From positions 1 through 41,189 of the forward strand of contig JAFXQR010000192.1 in NCBI GenBank assembly GCA_017526985.1: a stretch of DNA of 41,189 bases. The letters run 5' to 3'. The stretch is from Lachnospiraceae bacterium. Lineage in GTDB: Bacteria; Bacillota; Clostridia; Lachnospirales; Lachnospiraceae. A program made the translations under genes and the position numbers. Below the pieces are notes generated by a model, which made no database searches, was not told the DNA's origin, and worked only from the letters and a program-made list of their open reading frames with translations. Below are positions 15,599 to 24,099 of this stretch, piece by piece; positions within the stretch are counted from its first letter, which is position 1; every line of letters starts with the position of its first letter.

Positions 15599-17042
15599 CC
15601 TGACCACCTTCTTTCTTCTTATTATCTTTCTTATCCGCTGCTTTTTTGGATGTTGCCTTTTCCGGCCAGTACACACCCACCAGTGACCATACGATCCAAA
15701 TTCCGAATACCAGAGCCTCTACGGCAATACCGTCCAGCAGAGAACTGCGGATCAGCGCTCCCAGCGGAAATCCACCGTCGCCCGGTGCGGTCAGTACCTG
15801 CATCGGCTGGCGCAGGCGTACCGTTTCATAATATTCCTTTGCTGTCAGGGAAGCTGCATCCAGCAGGCGGTTGGTCTTTTCCTCCGCCTCCTGCAGCATC
15901 GCCTCTACCTGCTCGGCACTGCCGCCTGCCGTACCGCGATAACGGCGAACCAGTTCCTGATAGCGGTCGAGCTGCTCATTCAGGGAGGAGATCCCGGCTT
16001 CACAGTTGATCCGTTTGGAGACCAGTCCGTCATAGGTTGCGGAATGCTGTGTCACTTCATAGATCACCGGCACCTCTCCGGCTTCCACCGCCCTGGTGCT
16101 GGTGTTGCCCGCAATCACCGCCGTGGTCTTTTCATAATTCTCGATCAGTCCGTTGATCGTCTCCAGCTGTTTTTCTCTTACCGCAATGTCCCGCTTGGCA
16201 CCTTCGATCTTGAAGTTGTAGAAATTCAGTTTTTCCTCTCTGGAACGGGTGATGCAGTAAGTATTTAAGTAGGAACGGATCCTTGCCAGGTTCTCACCGC
16301 GGATGGTCTGTACCGCATCTGCCAGGTCTGCAAAGGAGTAGCCTGTCTGTGTGGAAACAAAGCGTGTACTGTCCATTGCGTTCAGGGAAGACAGATAGTT
16401 GCCCAGCAGGCGCAGGTCCGAATCCAGTACCGCCACGGCATTGTCATAATCATAGTCCTGATAATCAAATGCACGCATGGAACGCTCGATGGAAGCATTA
16501 TATCCGTACTCGCTCATAAAGCGTGTCTGATAGCAGTCCATCATCGCCTGTAGAAAAGCTGCGCCCTGACTTCTGCCAAAACCGGCAGCTGCATAATCAA
16601 AACGAAGCGTAAATTTGGTCGGGAAATAAGAGGTCTTACGGATCTCCGTGGTCATCTCGACCTTTTCGCTGCCGATGGTGGTTTCATAATCTACCACATC
16701 CGACAGGGCCGAGACCGGAGCACCACTGCTGATATAGATACTCTTTCCGATCTGTGCAATGCTCTCTTCCGAAAGAGATGTGCCCGTCAGCTCGGCTGCA
16801 GCGCGGATCACATCGGGATGCTTCATCTCGTCCGGATCAAAACGGTTACCGATGGGGCTGTGTCCCGACTCGATGCCCGCAAAGCTGAAGTTGATAACGC
16901 CCACCACATTACTGCGCTCCGGCAGCATCACATAATGCGCGATCAGCACCAGCACTCCCGCAATGATCGCCACGATCAGCCAGGTGCGGAACCGCTTTCG
17001 GATCTGCGGGATCAGTTGTTTCAGTGACAATTCCAGTTTCAT
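15585..17042 (-). CDS. Wzz-like polysaccharide co-polymerase/chain-length protein, first of two paralogs
   Basis: 485 residues. First membrane helix about 20-40 (WLIVAIIAGVLVLIAHYVML), large extracytoplasmic region with blocks YNASIERSMRAFDYQDYDYDNAV and STQTGYSFADLADAV shared with the downstream paralog, coiled-coil-prone segment about 285-400, last helix about 435-458 (VEALVFGIWIVWSLVGVYW), then a strongly basic tail (KKAADKKDNKKKEGG). Likely controls chain length or assembly of an exported glycan, but this is inferred from layout alone. AAGGAAG before the ATG; promoter at 17130-17159. Confidence 0.75.
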   Translation of the reverse strand: MKLELSLKQLIPQIRKRFRTWLIVAIIAGVLVLIAHYVMLPERSNVVGVINFSFAGIESGHSPIGNRFDPDEMKHPDVIRAAAELTGTSLSEESIAQIGKSIYISSGAPVSALSDVVDYETTIGSEKVEMTTEIRKTSYFPTKFTLRFDYAAAGFGRSQGAAFLQAMMDCYQTRFMSEYGYNASIERSMRAFDYQDYDYDNAVAVLDSDLRLLGNYLSSLNAMDSTRFVSTQTGYSFADLADAVQTIRGENLARIRSYLNTYCITRSREEKLNFYNFKIEGAKRDIAVREKQLETINGLIENYEKTTAVIAGNTSTRAVEAGEVPVIYEVTQHSATYDGLVSKRINCEAGISSLNEQLDRYQELVRRYRGTAGGSAEQVEAMLQEAEEKTNRLLDAASLTAKEYYETVRLRQPMQVLTAPGDGGFPLGALIRSSLLDGIAVEALVFGIWIVWSLVGVYWPEKATSKKAADKKDNKKKEGGQDGRD

Positions 17043-17129
17043 AGCTTCTTCCTTTTTTTATGTTTTGTATACCTACAGTTCATCTTTTTTGGCAATACAA
17101 AAAAGACCTATGGAAACCCACATTTCGGG

Positions 17130-17159
17130 ATTATACCACAGATCCTATCAAAATGTCCA
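17130..17159 (-). promoter_or_regulatory. promoter of the Wzz-like gene pair
   Basis: Minus strand: TGGACA (17154-17159), 18 bases, TATAAT (17130-17135) preceded by TGTGG. Initiation near 17123 gives an 80-base leader containing TTTTGTAT/ATACAAAA, able to form an 8-bp stem. Confidence 0.65.
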
Positions 17160-17187
17160 GTCTAAATAGGTTTTGCCCCTTCTGCCG

Positions 17188-18138
17188 CTACTTCGTCATC
17201 ACCTTCCGGATATACTCCATGATATCCTCTGCCGCATTGACACCGGTACAGTCATAGAGGTTCTTGAAGTGCGCGTTGGAATTTACCTCGCAGAGGATCG
17301 GCATTTCATTGGGTCAGAACAGGATGTCCACGCCGCCGAAATCCAGTCCCAGTGCGCGGCATGCATCGATGGCCAGCTGCGCCTGCTGCATATTGACGGT
17401 ATAAGGCTGCGCCGTACCGCCGCTGGTGAGGTTGGAACGGTAATCCCCCGGATTGGTACGCAGCATGGCAGCGATCACACGGCCGCCCACCACTTCCACA
17501 CGGACATCCCTTCCCCGGGAATTCTGGATGTACTGCTGGATCAGGTACGGACGGTCTCCGAGGTCCATGACAAAGCGCTGCAGTGTCTCCATATCCTGCA
17601 CATAATACACCTGCTCGCCGAAGGAGCCGAAACATTCCTTAATGACCAGCGGGAAGCCCAGATGCCCTGCCGCTGTCTCCAGTGCCCTACGGTCAAACAA
17701 ACCGTCCGGATGAAATTTCTTCGGGGAAATATAGGTATCCGGCTGCGGGATCCCGGCGGCACGCAGTTTCATGTAAGTCACCGCCTTGTCATCGCAGTCC
17801 GCGATGGCCTGCGCATTGTTGAACACACGCATGCCCTGGCGCTCCAGTTCCTGTGCCAGGCGGATATCCTTATCCCAGAACAGTACAAAATCCGGCACAT
17901 CCAGCCCGATATCCTCTGCCGAGATCACCATCTCCATACCGTTCTTACGGAACGGACAGCCCACAGTGAAAAATTCCTGCAGACGATAACCGCAGCTTCC
18001 CAGCATCGTCCAGATCTCGGAATTGCTCTTCTGCGTCAGCTCGATGCCCATCTTGAGCGCTGCCTTGTAGAACATGGAAAACAGCTCTTTAAATTTGTCG
18101 CTCGTAATAAACTCGTTTGTAACCAGCCAGCCCTTCAT
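17188..18138 (-). pseudogene. RimK-type ATP-grasp ligase interrupted by an in-frame UGA
   Basis: Residues 1-274 read as a RimK-family ATP-grasp ligase: FVLFWDKDIRLAQELE, DKAVTYMKLRAAGIPQPDT, GFPLVIKECFGSFGEQVYYV (ATP-binding lysine and loop), PYLIQQYIQNSRGRDVRVEVVGG, AMLRTNPGDYRSNLTSGG. After GGVDILF comes a UGA (17314-17316). The SAME frame then continues PNEMPILCEVNSNAHFKNLY...IRKVMTK to a TAG at 17188. The CEVNSNAHF block holds the metal-binding Glu/Asn of the active site, so product stopped at UGA should be inactive. The family has Gly at this place; GGA to UGA is one substitution. Sequencing error, recent nonsense mutation and UGA readthrough are all possible. The start codon follows the DUF951 stop directly. 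Confidence 0.85.
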
Positions 18139-18336
18139 TTATATTTCCTCAGTTCCAGTTTCTCTTATAATTCGTTTAATATTCTTCTCGATCTGTCGAC
18201 GCGGTGCCATGACCAGATGCCCGCAGCCTGTGCACTTCATCTTCAGATCCTGCCCCACCCGCAGCAGCTCCCAGTCACAGGTGCCGCAAGGGTGCGCTTT
18301 TTTCATATGTAAGATATCACCTACCTGTAAGTCCAT
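18139..18336 (-). CDS. DUF951 family protein
   Basis: 65 residues: MDLQVGDILHMKKAHPCGTCDWELLRVGQ... The HPCGTC and CTGCGH pairs form a small zinc-ribbon-like module; MAPRR follows. These features match DUF951 (YyzM-like), a widespread small Firmicutes protein of unknown function. The ATG overlaps the sirtuin stop as TGATG, indicating translational coupling; the RimK-type gene begins right after its TAA. Confidence 0.87.
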   Translation of the reverse strand: MDLQVGDILHMKKAHPCGTCDWELLRVGQDLKMKCTGCGHLVMAPRRQIEKNIKRIIRETGTEEI

Positions 18337-19079
18337 CAGATCTTTATCTGGGAGAAGATCTCTCCGATGCTGCCGTGGATCGTATAATCCGCAACGCTGT
18401 CTCTGGCCGTGGCATCCCGGTTGATGAGCACCAGTTTCTTCCCGCGGTAGTAATCGATCAGTCCCGCCGCCGGATAGACTACCAGAGAGGTTCCGCCGAT
18501 GATCAGCATATCCGCATCCCGGATCGCCTTGACTGCCGCATTCATGGTGTTGTTGTCCAGCCCTTCCTCGTAGAGTACCACATCCGGCTTCACATCGCCA
18601 TGGCAGGCATCGCAATAGGGCACACCGTTCTGCTCATACATATATTTCGCGGTAAAGGACTTGCCGCATTTTTCACAATAGTCGCGCAGCACACTGCCAT
18701 GCAGTTCATACACGGTCTTGCTGCCGGCTGCCTGATGCAGACCATCGATGTTCTGCGTGATCACTGCCTTCAGCTTCCCTTTTTCCTCCAGTTTCGCCAG
18801 TGCGATATGCGCCGCATTGGGTTTGGCCGGATTGGGACCGCAAGTGCATTCCAGCAGTTTATCCCGGTAAAACTCATAAAACTCTTCTTTATGGGTAACA
18901 TAGAAGGTATGGGAAAGCATGGTCTCGGGCGGATATTTGAATTTCATATGATACAGCCCGTCCACGCTGCGAAAATCTTTGATGCCGCTCTCGGTAGACA
19001 CGCCTGCGCCGCCGAAAAAGACGATATTATCGGATCCGTCGATCAGATCCTGCAATTCCTGAATGGTCATATCTGCCAT
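18336..19079 (-). CDS. NAD-dependent protein deacylase, sirtuin family
   Basis: 247 residues. Sir2 motifs: FFGGAGVSTESGIKDFRS (NAD binding), TQNIDGLHQAAGS, catalytic His in YELHGSV, zinc pairs CEKCGKS and CDACHG, then GGTSLVVYPAAGL and VLINRD. Removes acyl groups from lysines using NAD+. I place the start at 19079 (MADMTIQEL), with GGGGGTG seven bases upstream. The ATG at 19112 is open too, but would lie about nine bases from the predicted transcription start, leaving no room for a binding site. Co-transcribed with DUF951 and the RimK-type gene. Confidence 0.92.
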   Translation of the reverse strand: MADMTIQELQDLIDGSDNIVFFGGAGVSTESGIKDFRSVDGLYHMKFKYPPETMLSHTFYVTHKEEFYEFYRDKLLECTCGPNPAKPNAAHIALAKLEEKGKLKAVITQNIDGLHQAAGSKTVYELHGSVLRDYCEKCGKSFTAKYMYEQNGVPYCDACHGDVKPDVVLYEEGLDNNTMNAAVKAIRDADMLIIGGTSLVVYPAAGLIDYYRGKKLVLINRDATARDSVADYTIHGSIGEIFSQIKI

Positions 19080-19127
19080 ATGTGTCACCCCCATTGCTCT
19101 CTGCGCGTTCATTTTCCCGCACCTTTT

Positions 19128-19155
19128 ATTATACTAAATTATTGCAGGATTGCAA
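19128..19155 (-). promoter_or_regulatory. promoter of the sirtuin/DUF951/RimK operon
   Basis: Minus strand: TTGCAA (19150-19155), 16 bases, TATAAT (19128-19133). Initiation near 19121. Lies in the 50-base gap after recU. Confidence 0.6.
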
Positions 19156-19163
19156 AGGGAGAA

Positions 19164-19700
19164 TTAGTCTTCTCTCGACTCCAGATCCCGGAGTACCATA
19201 TCCAGATACGGCACCATCAGCGACTTGTGTTTCGGCAGCACATAATCTGGATCCAGCTCCTCAAAACGGAAACTCTTGCGGCCGCCGTTCTTCGCCCGGT
19301 CCCAGAAAGTCAGCAGATCCCGGAAGCGCAGATAATAGAGCACATCCTTGCCGGTATAATAGATCAATAAAAAAGCAATGCCCTGCTGCGCTTCAAAATC
19401 CCGCATAAACTCCACCTGATGTTCGTGGATATTCTGCAGGGCAAAGGTATCCGTTGCCGATTCCTTTGCATCAAAGCACACAGGGTATCCCTGCACGGCG
19501 CCGATATAGTCCACCGTACTCTTCTGTTCAAAATACGCCAGGGTGATCTGGGAAGTCTCTTTGTTGATATGGATCGGGGTGATCGGCGTGGGGATCTTCT
19601 GCACCAGTGCCAGTTTCTTTTCACGGTATTTTTCGTTGGTGCGGTTGATCATCTCCTCCAGCGTGGAGCCGCGCAGACCGCGTGTTGTCCAGGTTCCCAT
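19164..19700 (-). CDS. recU: Holliday junction resolvase
   Basis: 178 residues. RecU cleaves four-way junctions during recombination and chromosome segregation in Firmicutes. Visible: GLRGSTLEEMINRTNEKYRE near the N-terminus, the nuclease core KSTVDYIGAVQGYPVCFDAKES (Asp, Asp, Glu-like and Lys active-site set, about 59-80), HQVEFMRDFEAQQGIAFLLIYY and the C-terminal LDPDYVLP. The start follows the stop of the upstream small gene by two bases. Confidence 0.93.
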   Translation of the reverse strand: MGTWTTRGLRGSTLEEMINRTNEKYREKKLALVQKIPTPITPIHINKETSQITLAYFEQKSTVDYIGAVQGYPVCFDAKESATDTFALQNIHEHQVEFMRDFEAQQGIAFLLIYYTGKDVLYYLRFRDLLTFWDRAKNGGRKSFRFEELDPDYVLPKHKSLMVPYLDMVLRDLESRED

Positions 19701-19702
19701 AC

Positions 19703-20140
19703 TCAGATCTGTTTTGCCGAATCGATGCGTATGATCACATCGTCCGAATGCTGGAATACGCTCATCTCCACCGCATCCAGTATCGCCTTCAGTCCGTTTT
19801 TATTAAAGATCCGCACTTCCCCGCGAAACTGGAAACGCTGCAGTACACCTTCCTTTTCAGACAGGTCATATCTCGTCTCCGTATCCGGCCGCAGGATAAA
19901 TGCCTTATGCTCGGAAGTATGATCCAAAAATGTCCAGATCTTTGCGGTCATCACATCGCTGCGTCCCACAAATACGATATACTCATCCCCGGGATCCGAT
20001 ACCTGCAGGATCTCCTTGGATTCCCAGTAATGCAGATATTTTACCTCTTCTGCCTTGTCTGCTTTCCAGAGCGCCAGTTCCGCATGGGTCACCGTACGCC
20101 GGTTGCCCGGTCCTTTTGTGATCAAACCTCTGTCTGCCAT
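19703..20140 (-). CDS. hypothetical protein between recU and an RluA-family gene
   Basis: 145 residues, not recognised. Mixed alpha/beta, no signal peptide, no membrane helix. Visible segments: RRTVTHAELALWKADKAEEVKYLHYW, VSDPGDEYIVFVGRSDVMTAKIWTFLDH and RGEVRIFNKNGLKAILDAVEM. AGGGAG lies nine bases before the ATG. Position in the operon (response regulator, RluA, this gene, recU) suggests a cytosolic accessory role, which is inference. Confidence 0.75.
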   Translation of the reverse strand: MADRGLITKGPGNRRTVTHAELALWKADKAEEVKYLHYWESKEILQVSDPGDEYIVFVGRSDVMTAKIWTFLDHTSEHKAFILRPDTETRYDLSEKEGVLQRFQFRGEVRIFNKNGLKAILDAVEMSVFQHSDDVIIRIDSAKQI

Positions 20141-20153
20141 GTTTTGTTACTCC

Positions 20154-20837
20154 CTATTGATTTCTATCCCCTTCCCAGGGGGAAGGCAGGTTTCTCATAA
20201 TTACTTTCCCGCTTACGGGGTGGGTAAATTCCAGCCGTGAAGCGCACAGTCGGATCCACTTTATGCCCTGCTGTGCCGCGTACTGCTTTGCCTCTTCCGT
20301 ACCGTACCGGGCATCACCCACGATCGGACAACCGGCATGGGAGAGCTGCACCCGGATCTGGTGGTGCCGCCCCGTCGTGAGAAGGATCCGCAATGTCTGC
20401 GTCGGATCGTTTTCTGCGATCACCTCATAGGTCAGATGTGCCTTTTTGCTGCCTTTTTCTTTTTCGGAAGCCACCCGGGAAGTGTTGCTGCGGCCATCTT
20501 TCACCAGATAATCCGTAAGCTCCCCTGCGGGCTTTGGCATTTTCCCGTATACGATGGCTGTGTATTCTTTGGTGAAACCATCCTTCTCCTGTACCTGTTT
20601 CGAAAGAGACGCTGCTGCCGTTTCCGTCTTTGCAAATACCAGTAAACCTTCCACCGGCTGGTCCAGACGGTGCACCACAGCCAGATACGGACTCCCGCCC
20701 TGCTGTACCAGATATTTCTTCAGTTCGCTCACCATATCTGCCTGCCCGAAAGATGCCGTCTGAACGGCGATCCCCGGGTACTTGTGGCAGACGATCAGTG
20801 CATCGTCCTCATAGACGATCTCGATCCTTTTATCCAT
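20154..20837 (-). CDS. RNA pseudouridine synthase, RluA family
   Basis: 227 residues. Catalytic motif VVHRLDQPVEGLLVFAKT (about 54-71) with the Asp nucleophile, KEYTAIVYGKMP, and RILLTTGRHHQIRVQLSHAGCPIVGDARYG. RluA enzymes isomerise uridine in rRNA or tRNA. There is no S4 domain ahead of the catalytic domain, so this is a short RluA/RluC-like form. The usual R-L-D-x-x-T-S is here R-L-D-Q-P-V-E, a pattern seen in one Firmicutes subgroup. Target uridine unknown. Confidence 0.9.
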   Translation of the reverse strand: MDKRIEIVYEDDALIVCHKYPGIAVQTASFGQADMVSELKKYLVQQGGSPYLAVVHRLDQPVEGLLVFAKTETAAASLSKQVQEKDGFTKEYTAIVYGKMPKPAGELTDYLVKDGRSNTSRVASEKEKGSKKAHLTYEVIAENDPTQTLRILLTTGRHHQIRVQLSHAGCPIVGDARYGTEEAKQYAAQQGIKWIRLCASRLEFTHPVSGKVIMRNLPSPWEGDRNQ

Positions 20838-20855
20838 AAAACTTCATCTTATAAA

Positions 20856-21560
20856 TCAATCTTCATCAAATTCCGCAAAATAGTATCCGGTACCCCAGTC
20901 CGTCTTTAAGATGCGCGGACGCGAAGGCTTCTCCTCAATGATGTTGCGGATCTTTTTGATGTGCATTACCACGGTTGCCGTACCGCCCACCACATCTTCA
21001 TGCCATACTTCGCGATATAGGTCTTCTTTGGTATAAACCTTTTCCGGATGGGTCATCAGGAAATATAACAAGTCAAATTCTTTGCGGGTAAATTTCTTTT
21101 CCTTACCGCGCACACGCACTCTGCGGCGCACCGGATCCATCCGTATCCCGCGGATCTCCGGCAGTGCCTCTCTGCGGATCTTCTCACTCTGCAGACGCTC
21201 CTGCATACGGATCAGTGCCATTACCTGTGCGGAGAACACGCCCATTTCCAACGGCTTTTTCACACAGACATCCACACCGTTTTCAAACAACGTGATCATA
21301 TCCGCATCCGATTTCTTCGTCAACATTACCACCGGCAGTTTCGAGATCTCACGGATGTTTTCGATAAACTGTGCCGTATCGATCTCCTGTTGTTCTCCGT
21401 CCACGATCACCGCAAAATAGATGATCTCATCCCGCGACAGTTCCGTCAGTACCGCATCCGCCGAACTCACCGTGACAACATCCAGCTGGTGCATCTTCAG
21501 ATGCTTACTGATCTGCTCCTTCGTTTCAATGTCTCTGCTCAATACTAAAATCTGCGCCAT
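20856..21560 (-). CDS. orphan OmpR-type response regulator, atypical receiver
   Basis: 234 residues. Receiver domain 1-120 with phospho-acceptor Asp54 (FAVIVDGEQ), Thr in VVMLTKKSD and Lys in CVKKPLE. The usual acidic pair at the N-terminus (VDD) is reduced to SRD, so phosphorylation may be weak or absent. Winged-helix DNA-binding domain about 140-230 (FTRKEFDLLYFLMTHPEKVYTKEDLYREVW...GTGYYF). No kinase gene is adjacent; downstream are RluA, a hypothetical gene and recU. AAAGGACC before the ATG. Confidence 0.9.
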   Translation of the reverse strand: MAQILVLSRDIETKEQISKHLKMHQLDVVTVSSADAVLTELSRDEIIYFAVIVDGEQQEIDTAQFIENIREISKLPVVMLTKKSDADMITLFENGVDVCVKKPLEMGVFSAQVMALIRMQERLQSEKIRREALPEIRGIRMDPVRRRVRVRGKEKKFTRKEFDLLYFLMTHPEKVYTKEDLYREVWHEDVVGGTATVVMHIKKIRNIIEEKPSRPRILKTDWGTGYYFAEFDED

Positions 21561-21689
21561 AATCCCCGGTCCTTTCTCTTGTGCTGTAATCTACCTGCCA
21601 GTTAATCTGAACCCCCTCTTTCAGACGCAATGATCCTATGACCCCGATCGAGATTCACTGCCGCTTTTTTTCTCCACGGGGTATTGTCG

Positions 21690-21737
21690 TTAATGCAGGC
21701 AATTTCCGGCACTCCGGCCGAAAATTGCAAACATTAA
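21690..21737 (-). promoter_or_regulatory. dyad at the 5' end of the orphan response-regulator mRNA
   Basis: TTAATG...GCAATTTCCGGC on one side pairs with GCCGAAAATTGC...CATTAA on the other. It starts three bases after the expected transcription start, so the ~180-base leader would open with a stable hairpin. No T-run follows, so it is not an obvious terminator; a 5' stabiliser or binding site is possible. Confidence 0.5.
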
Positions 21738-21746
21738 TCAAATATA

Positions 21747-21775
21747 ATTATAACAAAAATATCAAGGATTTTCAA
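21747..21775 (-). promoter_or_regulatory. promoter of the response regulator/RluA/recU operon
   Basis: Minus strand: TTGAAA (21770-21775), 17 bases, TATAAT (21747-21752); initiation near 21740. Confidence 0.75.
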
Positions 21776-21806
21776 ATATCTATAAACCAAAATCTTTGAT
21801 TTATTT

Positions 21807-23087
21807 TTAGTAATACCAGGTTCCGTTCTGTCCGTCCATGAGCTGCAGATACATGGTAGCGTCCCCCTCATTCGGGTTGCTGTACAGGATCACGCTATAT
21901 TCTTTCCCGCTGTCGTTCATATGGATCTTTGCACTGTAATCGCTGTCCATTTCGTAGGTAAAATACTCATAATCCAGGTCATCGATCTTCATACCGTTGC
22001 CCTGATCCTCAAAACTCAGCCATGCATCCATCTCCTTCGTCTCGCCCGTATCTTCATCCGTGATCACAAAAGCGTTCCAGAAGGTATATTCCAATACATA
22101 TTCGTCAAAAGCCACCACCTGCAGTTCATCCGTATGGAATTCCTCCGGCAGCATATATTCCACCGGCTCTTCATAATCCGGATAGTTGGTCGGATCACCC
22201 CAGGTACAGTCGTTGGTCTGTGTATCGGAACGGTACATAAAGTTCTCCGTCTCACGATCCCCAAAGGTGCAACGGTCAAAGATGAGCTGTAATCCGTCTT
22301 CTTCCTGGAAGTATCCGCCGGAAGCGGAGTCTACCAGCTCGCAACGCGTAAAGGTCCATACACCTTCGCTGTCCCAGTTCATCAATGGACCGTAAGCGCA
22401 ATCATGGATCCTGCAGTCGTGACACTGCAGCACACCCTCGCAGTGATCCATATCAATACCGTACACACCGCAGCCATACAGGTCCGCATTGTCTACATAA
22501 ACATCCCGGCAGTCTTCAAAGTACAGCACATCCCCGGAACAGTCACCCCGGTCGGTATGCCCCAGGGTCATAGACATCACATGCACATTTTTGCAGTCAT
22601 CAAAATTCAATACCGATGCGTATCTGGGGTCTGTCACAATCTCAGTCTGCAGCGGATCGCTTGCCCCGCCGTAGAGTTCCAGGCCGTCCGCATCTTTGAT
22701 CACCAACTCCAGGCCGTCATACACATCACGGATCTCCACATAATCGTGCCGGTCGTTCCACGCTTCACCTTCTGCCGCCCATGCGGATCCCAGATAATCG
22801 CTGAGATTGTATTGGCCCGCCGCCAGCTCGATCTGCGCTCCCGGTGCGATGGCTTCAATAAAGTCTTCCATATTGTCTACATGGATCTTGTTATCGGCAG
22901 GTGTCTTCTCCCCGGAATCCCCTCCTGCCGGATCTGCTTCCGTAGGCTCCGGATCCTTTGCTGCTTCTTCCGTCGGTTCCGCTGTACTCTCCGGCCGGCG
23001 TCCGCGCCCGCTCTCCTGCTCTTCCCCACAGGCCGTAAGTACTGCGCCCATCAACAATGTACAGATCAAAATGTTTCGTTTTTTCAT
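21807..23087 (-). CDS. lipoprotein with right-handed beta-helix domain
   Basis: 426 residues. Signal peptide with lipobox LTAC (Cys20), then an acidic Pro/Glu/Thr linker to about residue 68. From about 72 to 280 there are beta-helix repeats: DNMEDFIEAIAPGAQIELAAGQYNL, LNFDDCKNVHVMSMTLGHTDRG, LYFEDCRDVYVDNADLYGCGVYGIDMDHCEGV. This is the parallel beta-helix typical of pectate-lyase-like surface proteins; no clear catalytic triad was identified. The C-terminal ~130 residues form a separate beta-rich part. GAGGGACATC precedes the ATG. Probably binds or remodels glycans at the cell surface (inference). Confidence 0.83.
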   Translation of the reverse strand: MKKRNILICTLLMGAVLTACGEEQESGRGRRPESTAEPTEEAAKDPEPTEADPAGGDSGEKTPADNKIHVDNMEDFIEAIAPGAQIELAAGQYNLSDYLGSAWAAEGEAWNDRHDYVEIRDVYDGLELVIKDADGLELYGGASDPLQTEIVTDPRYASVLNFDDCKNVHVMSMTLGHTDRGDCSGDVLYFEDCRDVYVDNADLYGCGVYGIDMDHCEGVLQCHDCRIHDCAYGPLMNWDSEGVWTFTRCELVDSASGGYFQEEDGLQLIFDRCTFGDRETENFMYRSDTQTNDCTWGDPTNYPDYEEPVEYMLPEEFHTDELQVVAFDEYVLEYTFWNAFVITDEDTGETKEMDAWLSFEDQGNGMKIDDLDYEYFTYEMDSDYSAKIHMNDSGKEYSVILYSNPNEGDATMYLQLMDGQNGTWYY

Positions 23088-23133
23088 GATGTCCCTCTTT
23101 TCTGTTTTGCTATGTTATTTTATGTGTAACTGT

Positions 23134-24090
23134 TTAAATGATCCGGTTTCGCTTTTCACCCTTTTGAAAAGCTTCGATATTTTTGTATGCTTCCGTTACC
23201 ACCCGTCCTCTTGCTTCCACGCTGGCCCACGCCATATGCGGTGTGATGATCAGACGGTTGCTGTCTTGGATCGCATTTAACGGATTATCCTGCGTGATCG
23301 GTTCTGCCTCCACCACATCCAGTCCGGCGGCAGCGATCACATCCTTCTGTAATGCTTCTGCAAGCGCTGCGTTATCCACCACTTTTCCCCGGGCCACATT
23401 GATCAGAATGGCAGAAGACTTCATCTGCTGTAATGCTTCTGCGTCGATCAAATGATGCGTCTTTTCATTCAGAGGACAATGCAAGGAGAGAAAATCGCTT
23501 TCTTTCAGCAATGTGGAAAAATCCACCTGCCGATAGCCCTCTACCGCATGTGCTCCGCTGGTGGAATACCAGATCACTTCACATCCGAAAGCTTTGGCCA
23601 CCGCAGCCACTCCCTGCCCGATGTGGCCCATACCCACAATGCCCCAGGTTTTACCGGCCAGCTCTGTAAATGGCACTCCGAAATAGGTAAAACGAGACTG
23701 CGCTGCATATGCACCGTCCTTCACATAGTGATCGTAGTGCGGCAGATGCTCCAGAAGATACAGCGCCAATGCAAAGGTATGCTGCACCACTGCCGGCGTA
23801 CTGTAGTCGCTGACATTGGCTACGCCGATACCACGGCTCCTGCAGTATTCCAGATCGATATTATCATAGCCGGTAGCAAACTCCTCGATGAAGCGGACCT
23901 TCGCCGCATCCTTCAGAGTCGTTTCGTTTAACGGGCACTTGTTTGCCACAATGATCTCCGCATCCTTTACCCGCTCTGCCACCTGTTCCGGTTCGGTATT
24001 ATCATAGATCGTGGTTTCGCCCAGCTCGGCGATCACATCCACATCCACATCCGGCCCGATGGTACCGCGTTCCAAGATTACGATTTTCAT
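23134..24090 (-). CDS. D-2-hydroxyacid dehydrogenase (hydroxypyruvate/glycerate type)
   Basis: 318 residues. NAD-binding TWGIVGMGHIGQGVAAVAKAFG (GxGxxG, about 149-170), catalytic Arg in NVARGKVVDNAAL, Glu in GLDVVEAEPI and His in TPHMAWAS. Substrate-binding N-terminal half: VRFIEEFATGYDNIDLEYCRSRGIGVANV. It reduces 2-keto acids to D-2-hydroxyacids; hydroxypyruvate is likely from overall resemblance to glycerate dehydrogenases, but not proven. GGAGGAGC lies upstream and the previous gene ends ten bases before. Confidence 0.92.
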   Translation of the reverse strand: MKIVILERGTIGPDVDVDVIAELGETTIYDNTEPEQVAERVKDAEIIVANKCPLNETTLKDAAKVRFIEEFATGYDNIDLEYCRSRGIGVANVSDYSTPAVVQHTFALALYLLEHLPHYDHYVKDGAYAAQSRFTYFGVPFTELAGKTWGIVGMGHIGQGVAAVAKAFGCEVIWYSTSGAHAVEGYRQVDFSTLLKESDFLSLHCPLNEKTHHLIDAEALQQMKSSAILINVARGKVVDNAALAEALQKDVIAAAGLDVVEAEPITQDNPLNAIQDSNRLIITPHMAWASVEARGRVVTEAYKNIEAFQKGEKRNRII

Positions 24091-24099
24091 GTGCTCCTC

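Noticed and set aside
17314..17316. UGA as a selenocysteine codon in the RimK-type gene
   Set aside because: The family has Gly here, no Cys homolog is expected at this place, and the bases after the UGA form only a 4-bp CCTC/GAGG stem, not a convincing bacterial SECIS.
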